From assembly GCA_947178455.1 (NCBI GenBank), contig CAMWYI010000003.1:1-32111 (forward strand): DNA of 32,111 nt, written 5' to 3'. Positions 1-8,600 of this stretch are shown piece after piece. The stretch's first letter is position 1. Every line of letters starts with the position of its first letter. The notes beneath the pieces are model-generated. The model was not told the DNA's origin, did not search any database, and was given only the letters and a program-made list of their open reading frames with translations. The stretch comes from an uncultured Alistipes sp. (GTDB lineage Bacteria > Bacteroidota > Bacteroidia > Bacteroidales > Rikenellaceae). The position numbers and the translations under genes were made by a program.

Positions 1-26
1 GCTCTAACCAGCTGAGCTATCCCGCC
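1..26 (-). tRNA. tRNA, 5' part only (runs off the left edge)
   Basis: Read on the minus strand from base 26, the sequence gives a 7-base acceptor strand (GGCGGGA), then TA, then a D arm GCTC-AGCTGGTTA-GAGC, which is a textbook class I tRNA 5' half. The anticodon and 3' half lie outside the window, so the amino acid cannot be named. A consensus promoter lies directly upstream. Confidence 0.88.
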
Positions 27-44
27 ATCGCTCGAAAGCGAGGG

Positions 45-75
45 CAAAGGTAATCGTTTTTTTCAATCGAACAAA
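45..75 (-). promoter_or_regulatory. Promoter of the left-edge tRNA
   Basis: On the minus strand, TTTG (75-72), 19 bases, then TACCTTTG (52-45) fits the Bacteroidetes primary sigma consensus exactly. The predicted start, near base 38, lies about 12 bases before the tRNA. Confidence 0.75.
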
Positions 76-191
76 ATCTTTTTCCGAAAAAACCGATTTT
101 TTCGGCATCCCCCGATTGCGGCCTGCCGGTCGCACGATAACGGTTTTGTGAAATAAATGATTTTCGATGCGGTGAAATCGAATTTGTTTCG

Positions 192-199
192 TATTTTTG
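192..199 (+). promoter_or_regulatory. Possible -7 box for the carboxyltransferase gene
   Basis: TATTTTTG matches TAnnTTTG, but no TTTG is found at the usual distance upstream. If it is real, transcription starts near 206. The coding start must then be ATG 238 and not the in-frame ATG at 157. Confidence 0.35.
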
Positions 200-237
200 C
201 GCCGAAAAGCGAAAAACAAGAAACAAAATTCGACAAA

Positions 238-2100
238 ATGAATAAAAAACTGAAAATCAGAGACCTTACGTTGCGCGACGGCCAGCAGTCGTCGTTCGCG
301 ACCCGTATGAGCCAAGCGCAAATCGACCGCTGCCTGCCTTATTATAAGGATGCGAAGTTCTATGCCATGGAAGTTTGGGGCGGTGCCGTGCCCGATTCGG
401 TGATGCGCTATCTGAACGAAAATCCGTGGACGCGTCTCGAAACCATCCACAAGGCGGTAGGCGACGTCTCGAAACTGACGGCCCTTTCGCGCGGCCGCAA
501 CCTTTTCGGCTACGCGCCCTATACGGACGAAATCATCGACGGATTCTGCCGCAACGCAATCGAAAGCGGGTTGGGCATCATGCGTATTTTCGACGCGCTG
601 AACGACGTCGACAACGTGAAGTCGACGATTAAATACGTGAAGCAGTACGGCGGCATCGCCGATTGCGCCGTATGCTACACGGTCGACCCCAAATATCCCG
701 AACCGGGGTTCTTCGCCAAACTGCTGGGCAAGAAGAAGCCGCAACCGGTCTTCACGGACGCTTATTTCGTCGACAAGGCCAAGCAAATGGCCGCGCTCGG
801 CGCCGATATGATTACGATTAAGGACATGTCGGGTCTGATTCCGCCGCGCCGCGTCGCTACGCTCGTCAAGCTGCTGAAGCAGAACATCTCGATTCCGGTC
901 GATTTCCATACCCACTGCACGCCGGGCTACGGTTTGGCGTCGGTGCTGTCGGCTATCATGGCCGGTGCCGACATCGTGGACACTAACTGCTGGTACTTCG
1001 CCGAAGGTACGGGTGCACCGGCATTGGAGCTCATCTACGTCTTCTGCAAGAAGTTGGGCATCGACTTGGGCGTGAACATGGAGGCCGTAGCGAAAATCAA
1101 CGTCGAGCTGCGTGAAATCCGCAAGGAGCTGAACAAATCGGTCTTCAACACGGAGAAACCCGAACCCAAACCGTTCAACCCGCTGACGGACAAACTGCCC
1201 GCCGACATCGACGCGCTGTTCGATGCCGCAATCGAAGCAGTGAAGAAAGACGACGAAGAGGGCGTTATCGCTGCCTGCCGCAAAATCGAAGCGCACTTCG
1301 GGTTCCCCGCACCGAACGAACTGGTGCAAAAAGCCGAAATCCCGGGCGGCATGTACTCGAACATGGTGGCCCAGCTGCAACAGCTGAAATCCGAAGAGAT
1401 TTTGCCGCGCGCTATGGAGTTGATTCCGACGGTGCGTTTAGCTGCCGGTCTGCCGCCGTTGGTGACTCCGACGTCGCAAATCGTCGGTGCGCAGGCCGTC
1501 AACTGCGCGCTCGACGAGAAAGCGGGCCGCGCGATGTACACCAACAAGAGTGCCCAGTTCGTCGGACTGGTCAAAGGCGAGTACGGCAAGACGCCGGTGC
1601 AAATCGACCCCGAATTCCGGTTCAAGATTTGCGGTGTGCGTGACGAACAGCCCTACGACACCTCGAAGTACCAAATGCAGCCCAACCCCGAACTGCCCGA
1701 AGCAGGCGGCATGAAGTTAGCCGAGACGGAGAAAGAGGTGCTGCTGCTGGAACTCTTCCCGATGGTGGCCAAGAAGTTCCTGACCGACGCGAAAGTCAAG
1801 GCTTACGAAGCGAAGAAAGCGGCCGAAAAACCGAAAGAAGTCGAGAAACCGCAGCAGGCCGAAGCGAAGCCGCAGCCGGCCGTCACGGGCAATCCCGTCA
1901 CCGCGCCGCTGCCGGGCCGTATCTTGGAGGTGCTGGTCAAGGAGGGCGACACGGTGGTCGAGGGACAGGACATCGTAGTGCTGGAAGCCATGAAAATGGA
2001 AAATTCCATCACGACGGACTATGCCGGTGTGGTAAAAGCGGTCTGCGTACAGCCGGGCGACACGGTGCCGACCGATGCCGTGCTGGCCGACATCGCATAG
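238..2100 (+). CDS. oadA: Biotin-dependent carboxyltransferase (oxaloacetate decarboxylase alpha / pyruvate carboxylase subunit B type)
   Basis: A 620-residue protein with the order carboxyltransferase TIM barrel (about 5-280), conserved PYC/OADA domain (about 300-500), Ala/Pro/Lys-rich linker (about 525-550) and biotinyl domain (about 550-620). Visible marks are RDGQQS near the N-terminus, the metal-binding pair H224/H226 in FHTHC, K195 in IKDMSG (the usual carboxyl-carrier lysine), and EAMKMEN with biotin-acceptor K586. Enzymes of this family move CO2 between biotin and pyruvate/oxaloacetate or a CoA substrate. As a decarboxylase alpha subunit it would work with a membrane Na+-pumping beta subunit, and as PycB with a biotin carboxylase. 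Neither partner is in the window, so the exact reaction is open. ATG 238 was chosen because residues encoded from 157 to 237 do not resemble the family. mscL follows after 30 bases and is probably co-transcribed. Confidence 0.88.
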   Translation: MNKKLKIRDLTLRDGQQSSFATRMSQAQIDRCLPYYKDAKFYAMEVWGGAVPDSVMRYLNENPWTRLETIHKAVGDVSKLTALSRGRNLFGYAPYTDEIIDGFCRNAIESGLGIMRIFDALNDVDNVKSTIKYVKQYGGIADCAVCYTVDPKYPEPGFFAKLLGKKKPQPVFTDAYFVDKAKQMAALGADMITIKDMSGLIPPRRVATLVKLLKQNISIPVDFHTHCTPGYGLASVLSAIMAGADIVDTNCWYFAEGTGAPALELIYVFCKKLGIDLGVNMEAVAKINVELREIRKELNKSVFNTEKPEPKPFNPLTDKLPADIDALFDAAIEAVKKDDEEGVIAACRKIEAHFGFPAPNELVQKAEIPGGMYSNMVAQLQQLKSEEILPRAMELIPTVRLAAGLPPLVTPTSQIVGAQAVNCALDEKAGRAMYTNKSAQFVGLVKGEYGKTPVQIDPEFRFKICGVRDEQPYDTSKYQMQPNPELPEAGGMKLAETEKEVLLLELFPMVAKKFLTDAKVKAYEAKKAAEKPKEVEKPQQAEAKPQPAVTGNPVTAPLPGRILEVLVKEGDTVVEGQDIVVLEAMKMENSITTDYAGVVKAVCVQPGDTVPTDAVLADIA

Positions 2101-2130
2101 GCTGAATAGAATTACAACAAATTAATAAGT

Positions 2131-2535
2131 ATGGCTTTTCTTAAAGAGTTCAAGGAGTTCGCCATCAAAGGCAACGTGATGGACATGGCCGTCGGTGTCA
2201 TCATCGGCGGGGCGTTCGGCAAAATCGTTTCGTCGATGGTCAACGACATTCTGATGCCGCCCATCGGGGCATTGATCGGCAACACCGATTTCACGCAGTT
2301 GAAAATCGTCTTGAAAAAGGCGGTCGAGGGCGGCGAGCCCCTCACGTGGAATTACGGCAACTTCATCCAGCAGTGCGTCGATTTCACGATTTTGGCTTTC
2401 TGCATCTTCATGATGGTCAAGATGATGAACAAGCTCATCAAGAAAAAGGAGGCCGCTCCTGCGCCCGCTCCGGCTCCCTCGAAAGAGGAGCAGTTGCTCG
2501 CCGAAATCCGCGACCTGCTGAAAGAGAAAAAGTAA
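2131..2535 (+). CDS. mscL: Large-conductance mechanosensitive channel MscL
   Basis: A 134-residue inner-membrane channel that opens under membrane tension and releases solutes during hypo-osmotic shock. It starts MAFLKEFKEFAIKGNVMDMA, the family hallmark N-terminus. TM1 (about 15-45, with the glycine-rich VGVIIGGAFGKIV pore helix) and TM2 (about 78-100) flank a short periplasmic loop. The C-terminus is an Ala/Pro linker followed by a charged amphipathic helix (EEQLLAEIRDLL), as expected for the cytoplasmic bundle. Length is normal for the family. It lies 30 bases after the carboxyltransferase gene and is followed by a strong terminator, so the two probably form one transcript. No functional link between them is known. 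Confidence 0.97.
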   Translation: MAFLKEFKEFAIKGNVMDMAVGVIIGGAFGKIVSSMVNDILMPPIGALIGNTDFTQLKIVLKKAVEGGEPLTWNYGNFIQQCVDFTILAFCIFMMVKMMNKLIKKKEAAPAPAPAPSKEEQLLAEIRDLLKEKK

Positions 2536-2600
2536 GAGGCAGCGGCTGACGGAGTTTTTCAGACGCTCTCCCAAAGCCTGCCGCGTCAACGCTGTTATAC

Positions 2601-2640
2601 AAAAACGACCCTGTTGCATTTGTGCAACAGGGTCGTTTTT
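2601..2640. terminator. Terminator after mscL
   Basis: A perfect 18-bp inverted repeat (2601-2618 with 2623-2640) with a four-base loop. The arms begin with A5 and end with T5, so the element can act on either strand. It closes the oadA-mscL unit. Confidence 0.93.
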
Positions 2641-2659
2641 GTCGGTAGACGCATAAAAA

Positions 2660-2691
2660 TTTGGCAGTATTTGAAAATGTCGCTATCTTTG
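2660..2691 (+). promoter_or_regulatory. Consensus promoter upstream of a structured RNA
   Basis: TTTG (2660-2663), 20 bases, TATCTTTG (2684-2691) is an exact Bacteroidetes promoter. Transcription should begin near 2698, directly at a stable hairpin (2696-2716). The nearest coding start is 260 bases away. Confidence 0.8.
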
Positions 2692-2696
2692 CCACG

Positions 2697-2870
2697 CATT
2701 GCCGAATAGGCAATGTTCGGATGGCATTTAGGCTATTGCAGAACTGAAAAACGACCAATTCTTCAAGTACACACGCAATAGGCACGATGAATGCCCCGCT
2801 GTATGGCGTGGGTTGTGCTTATGTGTACAGGTGCTTGGTCGTACCTTCAGTTTGAAGCATCAACCCACGT
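2697..2870 (+). ncRNA. Structured noncoding RNA or long 5' leader, two exclusive folds
   Basis: This stretch has no credible ORF and is rich in complementary segments. Fold A is a rod: 2742-2748 pairs with 2846-2852, 2751-2758 with 2835-2842, 2767-2773 with 2822-2828, and 2779-2785 with 2815-2821, with small internal loops. Fold B pairs 2733-2739 with 2775-2781 (7 bp) and 2807-2814 with 2862-2869 (8 bp), and it breaks the rod. A 5' hairpin (2696-2716) caps the transcript. No clear terminator follows before the lipoprotein ATG at 2960. It may therefore be a cis-acting leader of that gene, or a free RNA whose long bulged hairpin recalls 6S RNA. I do not recognise a known riboswitch core. Confidence 0.45.
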
Positions 2871-2959
2871 TTCGATTTAGTTGAACGGTTGTCATTCGAT
2901 GACGACAATGGCATTGCGCAATGCACAAATAAACGTTTAACTAAAATCTAAAAAACACC

Positions 2960-3346
2960 ATGAAAAATTTATTTTTGGCGTTGGCGGCAGTAGCTGCAAT
3001 CGCTTTCGTCGGCTGTTCGAAAGACGACGACAACAACAAATCCACCGGTTTGGTCGGTACATCTTGGACTTATTCCGAATCGTATCCTTCGTCATCGTTG
3101 ACCGAAACTTTACAGTTTCAGAGCGGCGGCGTAGTGATTTGGTCGGGACAGTATACGGAATCCGGATACGGAACGGAAAAATACTCCAATGTCGGTTCCT
3201 ATACTTATGAAGCATCTGAGGTTACGATTCGCATCGTCCAAGACGATGAGTACGGAGCAGATGTATATACCGGCAAGGTGGAAGGAAAGAATCTGGTCCT
3301 GTACAATACGTATGGAAGCGTTTACGGAACTTTTCGGAAGAACTGA
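2960..3346 (+). CDS. Small putative surface lipoprotein, unknown function
   Basis: A 128-residue protein with a lipoprotein signal peptide. A short basic start and hydrophobic stretch (4-17) lead to the lipobox FVGC with C19 as the lipidated residue. Ser-Lys-Asp-Asp-Asp follows the cysteine, an acidic stretch that in Bacteroidetes lipoproteins directs display on the outer face of the outer membrane. The mature part (about 30-128) is rich in Ser, Tyr, Gly and Val with alternating beta-strand character (GTSWTY, LQFQSGG, GSYTYEASEVTI, GKNLVLYN). This pattern is common in small lipocalin-like or 'lipocalin_4/5' lipoproteins, but no family can be assigned. It follows the structured RNA above without a clear promoter of its own and ends at a hairpin terminator. 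Confidence 0.85.
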   Translation: MKNLFLALAAVAAIAFVGCSKDDDNNKSTGLVGTSWTYSESYPSSSLTETLQFQSGGVVIWSGQYTESGYGTEKYSNVGSYTYEASEVTIRIVQDDEYGADVYTGKVEGKNLVLYNTYGSVYGTFRKN

Positions 3347-3365
3347 ATCGCTGGTTGAATAGGGG

Positions 3366-3394
3366 AACGGACACCGGATATTCCGGTGTCCGTT
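3366..3394. terminator. Terminator between convergent genes
   Basis: A 13-bp perfect inverted repeat (3366-3378 with 3382-3394), three-base loop, followed by CTTTGTATT. It separates the lipoprotein gene from the convergent channel gene and can serve both. Confidence 0.82.
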
Positions 3395-3418
3395 CTTTGT
3401 ATTAAAATTAGGTACTGA

Positions 3419-4111
3419 TTACGCCTGCTCTTTCTTGCCCGTATAGCGGTCAAGGATGTAGGTGGTGAAAATCGGGAAGAACATCATGCCCAACGACGGC
3501 AGGAGAATCGTAACGATTTTACCGATAGCGGTCACAGCGAAAATCTCGGCGCCGACCGTCGTGACGTTCATCCACGCCCACCAAAGCGCATTGCCGAAGC
3601 CGACCAATTTGGTGTTGACCCCTGCTTCATAATCATAGAACACGAGCGCCGAAAGGTAGGTGAAGACCACGACCGTGAAGATGTAGGCCCAGAAAACCCG
3701 ACCCATGCGGTTGCGTTTGCTGACCAGCCATTGCACGACGATGACCATCGCCAAGAACGCCCGCAGCATCGGAATCAACCCCACCAGCAGCGCCCAGTCG
3801 CGGGTCAGCACGACGCCGCTCCAATCGAGGATGTTGAGGTACGGAATCGAAATCAACAGGTAGGGCAAATGCACCCAAAAGAAGCGGCTGCGGCGCGGGG
3901 CGACGCCCCACCGCACGAAAAAATCGCACAGAAAAACGAGGCAGACCAAGAACTGCGTGACCATATAGGCCTGCGAGAAATGGACATGGTCGCCCGCGAT
4001 AATTTCCCACGAGATAGCGAACAGCAGGACGATACCGGCAATCACTTTCAGGATTTCCAACGTTTTCGTCAGCCCGCTGCGCATCGGTTCGGAAGAGGTA
4101 TTTTTCGACAT
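3419..4111 (-). CDS. Potassium-channel-like membrane protein with altered selectivity filter
   Basis: A 230-residue integral membrane protein of the voltage-gated-like ion channel type. Hydrophobic segments lie near 17-38, 48-66, 78-95, 104-130 and 138-160. A pore helix and filter region (175-190) and a last helix (195-220) follow. The pore reads ALWWAWMNVTTVGAEIFAVT, which aligns with the K+ channel pattern TTVGYGD. Residues 188-189 are Ala-Glu instead of Tyr-Gly. The arginine-spaced S4 voltage sensor is weak (MLRAFL, then SKRNR after the helix). Conduction of K+ therefore cannot be assumed. ATG 4111 is preferred; a TTG at 4144 would add 11 residues. It lies 55 bases after the AI-2E family gene on the same strand and is probably co-transcribed with it. 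Confidence 0.8.
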   Translation of the reverse strand: MSKNTSSEPMRSGLTKTLEILKVIAGIVLLFAISWEIIAGDHVHFSQAYMVTQFLVCLVFLCDFFVRWGVAPRRSRFFWVHLPYLLISIPYLNILDWSGVVLTRDWALLVGLIPMLRAFLAMVIVVQWLVSKRNRMGRVFWAYIFTVVVFTYLSALVFYDYEAGVNTKLVGFGNALWWAWMNVTTVGAEIFAVTAIGKIVTILLPSLGMMFFPIFTTYILDRYTGKKEQA

Positions 4112-4166
4112 GATTCGGAATGTTTTACGGCGGTGCTCCTGCAAATGCGATGCCAGCTCGCCCGCC

Positions 4167-5216
4167 CTACGAATCGGAAGAATCGAGGCGCGACGGAATC
4201 GTCATGCTTTGTGGGTCGAGGTAGGTGCGTTTGAACATATCGACGCAGAAAATGAACAGCGCGACCAGCAACGGCCCGAAGACCACGCCCATGAACCCGA
4301 ACAACGGAATCCCGACGATGACGCCGAACACAGTAACGAGCGGATGTGCATCGGCCATGCGTTTTTGGAGCAGCAGCCGCATCACGTTGTCGACATGCGT
4401 CACAATCAATATGCCGTAAAGCGCCAGTCCGAGCCCCAGCCCCCAATGGCCGTCCAGCATCAGATAACCGGCCAGCGGAAGCCACACGAGGGCGGTTCCG
4501 AGCACCGGAATGACCGTTGCGAAACAGGTCACCAACCCCCAAAACCACGCCAGCGGCACCCGAAAAACGAGGTACCCGACATAGGCCAACGCCCCCTGCG
4601 CCAAAGCCAGCAGCGGAATGACGATGGCGTTCGACCGCACGATGACGTGGATTTCGCGCAGCACATCGCGCGATACGGCTCGGTTGAAAGGCAGGATTTC
4701 GCGGCAATACTCCTCCATGCGGCGACCTCCTATCAGCATGAAATAGAGCACGAAAAGCAGTGCGACGACATTGAGCGACAACCCGACCAGACTGCGCACC
4801 ACCCACTGCCCCAGCCGCGAAAGCCAAGCAACGAGCGACGTCGCAATCGCCTCCTGCTCCATCTCGATGCCGATATGGTGATGCACGACGGTGTTCAAAT
4901 GTTGCAGCCGCAGGAGCAGCGTCTGCGGGTTGAGCGTCAAATCCTGAATCCGCGCGACCAGCATCCAAATAATCAACGACATCGGAATCAGGAAGCAGAA
5001 AATCGTCTCGACCACCAGCAGCGTCGCCGCCGCACTGCGCCGCCATTGGCAGCGGTCGGTGAGGTGGGTCATCTGCTTGCGCAGCAGGATGTAGATGGTC
5101 ATGGCTCCGAGCAGTCCGCCGAGCAACGGAATCAGTTTGCAGAAAATCGTGACGCCCATCGCCAAAATCAGCACGAAAAGCGAGTACCGCCAGTATTTTT
5201 CACGCACCGAAAACAT
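4167..5216 (-). CDS. AI-2E family transporter (PerM/YdiK-like permease)
   Basis: A 349-residue polytopic inner-membrane protein. Two N-terminal helices (about 10-45), a third near 60-85, a soluble central part (about 90-145), then helices near 140-165 and a C-terminal bundle (about 200-330). The conserved late segments are visible: FATVIPVLGTALVWLPLAGYL, ILIVTHVDNVMRLLLQKR and HPLVTVFGVIVGIPLFGFMGVVFGPLL. These are typical of the AI-2E/UPF0118 family. Members have been linked to autoinducer-2 export, Na+/H+ exchange or organic ion transport, so the substrate is unknown here. ATG 5216 is taken as the start; a GTG at 5249 would add 11 residues. It heads a two-gene unit with the channel gene. 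Confidence 0.9.
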   Translation of the reverse strand: MFSVREKYWRYSLFVLILAMGVTIFCKLIPLLGGLLGAMTIYILLRKQMTHLTDRCQWRRSAAATLLVVETIFCFLIPMSLIIWMLVARIQDLTLNPQTLLLRLQHLNTVVHHHIGIEMEQEAIATSLVAWLSRLGQWVVRSLVGLSLNVVALLFVLYFMLIGGRRMEEYCREILPFNRAVSRDVLREIHVIVRSNAIVIPLLALAQGALAYVGYLVFRVPLAWFWGLVTCFATVIPVLGTALVWLPLAGYLMLDGHWGLGLGLALYGILIVTHVDNVMRLLLQKRMADAHPLVTVFGVIVGIPLFGFMGVVFGPLLVALFIFCVDMFKRTYLDPQSMTIPSRLDSSDS

Positions 5217-5309
5217 AGCATCCCACCGAAAGCAAGGAACATGCCGCACTGCTTTCGTGCAGTTGTTGAAAAGTTGTCGAAAACTTCATCCGAAAATAAA
5301 TCGAAATGT

Positions 5310-5341
5310 GTTGCGCCGGCGGATTGTTTGAACTATCTTTG
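5310..5341 (+). promoter_or_regulatory. Promoter of a short terminated transcript
   Basis: TATCTTTG (5334-5341) is an exact -7 box. GTTG (5310-5313), 20 bases upstream, differs from TTTG at one base. The predicted start, near 5348, is followed only 157 bases later by a strong terminator. Confidence 0.65.
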
Positions 5342-5357
5342 CGACGTGAAACGACAG

Positions 5358-5462
5358 ATGCGACATACGACCCTGCACCAGACTTTCGGTAAGCGCCGAC
5401 GGGGGGGGGTAGCGCAGCCGTATAACGCAATGTCGTATTGCGCACGAAGTTCGGCAGAATAA
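5358..5462 (+). CDS. Possible 34-residue small ORF with a G9 tract
   Basis: ATG 5358 lies about ten bases after the predicted transcription start. The frame stays open for 34 codons and ends in TAA one base before the terminator stem. The peptide is basic and has no recognisable motif. Codons 15-18 run through a nine-G tract (encoding Arg-Gly-Gly-Val), so a one-base slip would change the C-terminal half. Fit of promoter, ORF and terminator is suggestive, but an ORF this short may be chance. Confidence 0.22.
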   Translation: MRHTTLHQTFGKRRRGGVAQPYNAMSYCARSSAE

Positions 5463-5505
5463 CGCGAGGGATGATTCACACCTGAATTGTCCCTCGCGCA
5501 TTTTT
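5463..5505 (+). terminator. Intrinsic terminator or attenuator
   Basis: A 16-bp stem (5463-5478 with 5483-5498, two G-T pairs), loop CACC, then T5 at 5501-5505. It ends the short unit that begins near 5349 and lies 117 bases before the TonB receptor start. Confidence 0.88.
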
Positions 5506-5621
5506 ATTAAAGCGTCCTCGCAAGACCGACGCGCCGCACATTCGGCCACCGAGACAATAGCAATACACGCAAGACACATAAATTCCGTAATACTTTAACT
5601 TAATAAAAAACCAAATCAAAA

Positions 5622-8600
5622 ATGCGTATGAAGAAATTATTGCTTCTCGTGTTCTCGACAGTTGCCTTTTGCGTCGCACAGGCGCAGGTGACGACATCGA
5701 GCATCCATGGCAAAGTTGTGGATGACAACCGCAAGCCGGTAGTCGGCGCAACCGTCATTGCCGTACACACGCCGACCGGAACGGAATATGCCGTTGCGAC
5801 CAGCCGGGACGGTATGTTCAACCTCGGCGGTATGCGTGTCGGCGGCCCGTATGACATTACCGTCAGCTTCGTCGGTTGCAACGATGAAAAGTACAGCAAT
5901 GTGTATTTGACCATCGGCGAAGATGCCCAGTTCAACACGACGCTGCACGAATCATCGACCGACATCGGCGAAGTAGTCGTCATGGGAACCGCCAATCCGG
6001 TGTTCAACTCCAACCGCACCGGTGCACAGGAAATCATTTCCCGCGACATGATGGACAAACTTCCGACCGTCAATCGTTCGTTGACCGATTACACGCGTCT
6101 GACTCCGATGTCGAGCGGCTCGAACTTCGCCGGTACGTCCTATCGTTTCAACAACGTGACGGTCGACGGTGCGTCGTTCAACAACTCGTTCGGTCTTTCG
6201 GCTTCGTTGGGTGCCAGCGGCATCGAACCCATTTCGCTCGAATCCATCGAGCAGGTGCAGGTGATGATTGCTCCGTTCGACGTCCGAAACGGCGGCTTCA
6301 CGGGCGGCGGTATCAACTCTGTCACCAAATCGGGTTCCAATGAGTGGGAGGCTTCGGCTTATTTCTATAAAAAGAGCCCCTCGATGACCGGTTACCGCGT
6401 GAAAGATTACATCGGTACGGTAAAAGAGTTTACCAGCAACCAGTACGGCTTGAGCTTGAGCGGCCCGATTATCAAGAACAAATTGTTCTTCTTCCTCAAC
6501 GGCGAATTGGACCGCATCGAGGAGCCGATCAATTACACGACGAAGAACTCCGTTCCCACGCCGGAATCGCTGCAAGATCTTTCCAACTTCTTGGGCGACG
6601 AACTGGGCTACAATCCCGGTGCATTCGACTTGTCGAAAACCGAGACTTACGGCGACCGCATCACGGCCCGCGTAGACTGGAACATCAACTCGAAAAATAC
6701 GTTCTCGGTCAAGTACTATTATCTGAAATCGTACAACACGAACAGCCCTTCGACTTCCGGCAAACCGGCCAACGGTCGTGGCCCCAACGCCTATGCCATC
6801 CCCTACTCGTCGAGCTTCTACCGCACGAACAACAACTTCCACATCGTCATGGCCGACCTCAATACGACCGTGAACGACCGTATGTCGAACACGTTGAAGT
6901 TCGGTTACTCGCGTCTGCGCGACTATCGTGACATGGACGGCGGTTTCTTCCCGCAAGTCGATATTCTGAAAGACGGCAACAGCTATACCGTATTCGGAAC
7001 GGAAGCCAACTCTTACAACAACCAGTTGGATACCGACATTTTCCAGATTCAGGACAACTTCACGATTAATGCAGGCAAGCATCAAATCGTCATCGGTACC
7101 CAATCCGACTATCGTAGCTTCAAAAACGGATTCGCCCAGAACTTCCCCGGAACTTGGGTATTCTCGTCGATTGACGACTTCAAATTCAACGTGCTGGCGT
7201 CGAAGCAGTATCTTGCACAGCACGGCTCGATGGAAGGATTCAACATTACGAACTTCAATCCGGCCGACTTCGGTCTGACGGGTGTCGTAAACAACGGTTT
7301 GGCAAACTCGGCCGGTACCGGATACACCTATTACAATCAGAAATTCACGAACTCGGAGAAATATAGTTCGTTCCCCTTCGCCGAAGTGAATGTCGTTCAG
7401 CTGGGCTTCTATGTTCAGGACAAATGGGCTCCCTCGCACAAATTCAACCTCACTTACGGTTTGCGCGTCGACGTACCGATTTTCGTTACCGACCTGCCGA
7501 CCAACGACAAAGTCGCCGGTGCGACCTTCCGCGACGGTATCAAAATCGACGTGTCGAAATACCCGAACGCGCACCCGCAGTTCTCGCCGCGTCTCGGCTT
7601 CAACTGGAAACCGCTTGAAGACGGTTCGCTGCAAGTACGCGGCGGTACGGGTCTTTTCTCCGGTACGCCTCCGTATGTATGGATCAGCAATCAGGCCGGA
7701 AACAACGGCGTACTTTTCACCGACGTGAATCTCAGTGGCAATGCGCTCCAAAACCTCGGCTTTACCGGCAATATCGACGAATACAACTGGATGGCCAAAG
7801 CCGCCGGTGCCGCTGATATTTCGATTACCGACCCCGATTTCAAATATCCGATGCTGTGGAAGACCAATGTCGCTATCGACTACAAATGGCGCGGCTGGGT
7901 GTTGACTTGGGAAACGCTTTACAGCAAAGATCTCAATGCCATCTACCACGACAACATCAACCTCGAAGTAGCAGACCAAAATATCAACGACGGTGCCCCC
8001 AACAGCAAACGTACGGCATTCACCGGCAACTACATCAGCAACGGCGAAGGTGCTAACAGTGTCGTGATGTTGCGCAACACCAGCAAAGGTTATTCGATTT
8101 ACAACACCATCCAGTTGCAGAAATCGTTTACCGAAGGTCTGTTCCGAGGCTTGGGCATCAACGCATCGTACTCGTTCGGTACTGCTCGCAGTGTAACTGA
8201 CGGTACATCTTCGGTTGCCTTGTCCGCATGGAAATACACGCCGAAAGTGGCTGTGAACAGCGAAGAGGTAGGTTATAGCGCCGGTGCATTCGACGGTCGT
8301 CTGCTCCTTTCGGCCTACTACACGGCTCGCTGGGGCAAACACGGTGCTACGAACATCGGTTTGGTTTACCAGCGCTATCGTCCGTACCGTTATTCCTATT
8401 GCTATGACGGAGATGCCAATGGCGACAAACAAACCGCGAATGACCTGATTTACATTCCGCGCGACCGCTCGGAAGTAGAAGGACACTTGGTAAAAGGTTC
8501 GTTCGGCAGTGTCGACGAAGCATGGGAGGCAATGGATGCTTTCATCGCACAGGATGCCTATCTGTCGAAACATCGCGGCGAATACGCCACCCGCAACGGC

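Larger units (their letters stand above)
5349..5505 (+). ncRNA. Candidate small RNA or attenuator leader upstream of the TonB receptor
   Basis: A promoter-like site (5334-5341) and an intrinsic terminator (5463-5505) bracket about 157 bases. Internal structure includes a 6-bp hairpin at 5426-5442 (CGCAAT and ATTGCG arms). ATACGAC near 5365 could also pair with GTCGTAT near 5432. The unit could be a free small RNA, a small-protein gene (see 5358-5462), or a leader in which terminator read-through controls the receptor gene 117 bases further on. I recognise no RNA family. A run of nine Gs (5401-5409) sits in the middle. Confidence 0.45.

Noticed and set aside
157..237. Upstream extension of the carboxyltransferase ORF
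   Set aside because: The added 27 residues do not fit the family and would include a -7-like box. ATG 238 gives the expected N-terminus.
4..1380. Long minus-strand open frame opposite the carboxyltransferase gene
   Set aside because: It is a mirror of GC-rich codon use on the real gene. Its protein is rich in Arg, His, Val and Phe and has no family features.
2696..2960. Known RNA families (tmRNA, RNase P, SRP RNA, TPP or cobalamin riboswitch)
   Set aside because: Signature cores of these RNAs are absent. Only a general resemblance to a rod-like 6S RNA remains, so no family name is given.
5401..5475. tRNA-like sequence GGTAGCGCAGCCG after the G run
   Set aside because: There is no acceptor 3' strand (no C run), no T arm TTCGANT in place, and no proper D stem. 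The resemblance is limited to one short stretch.
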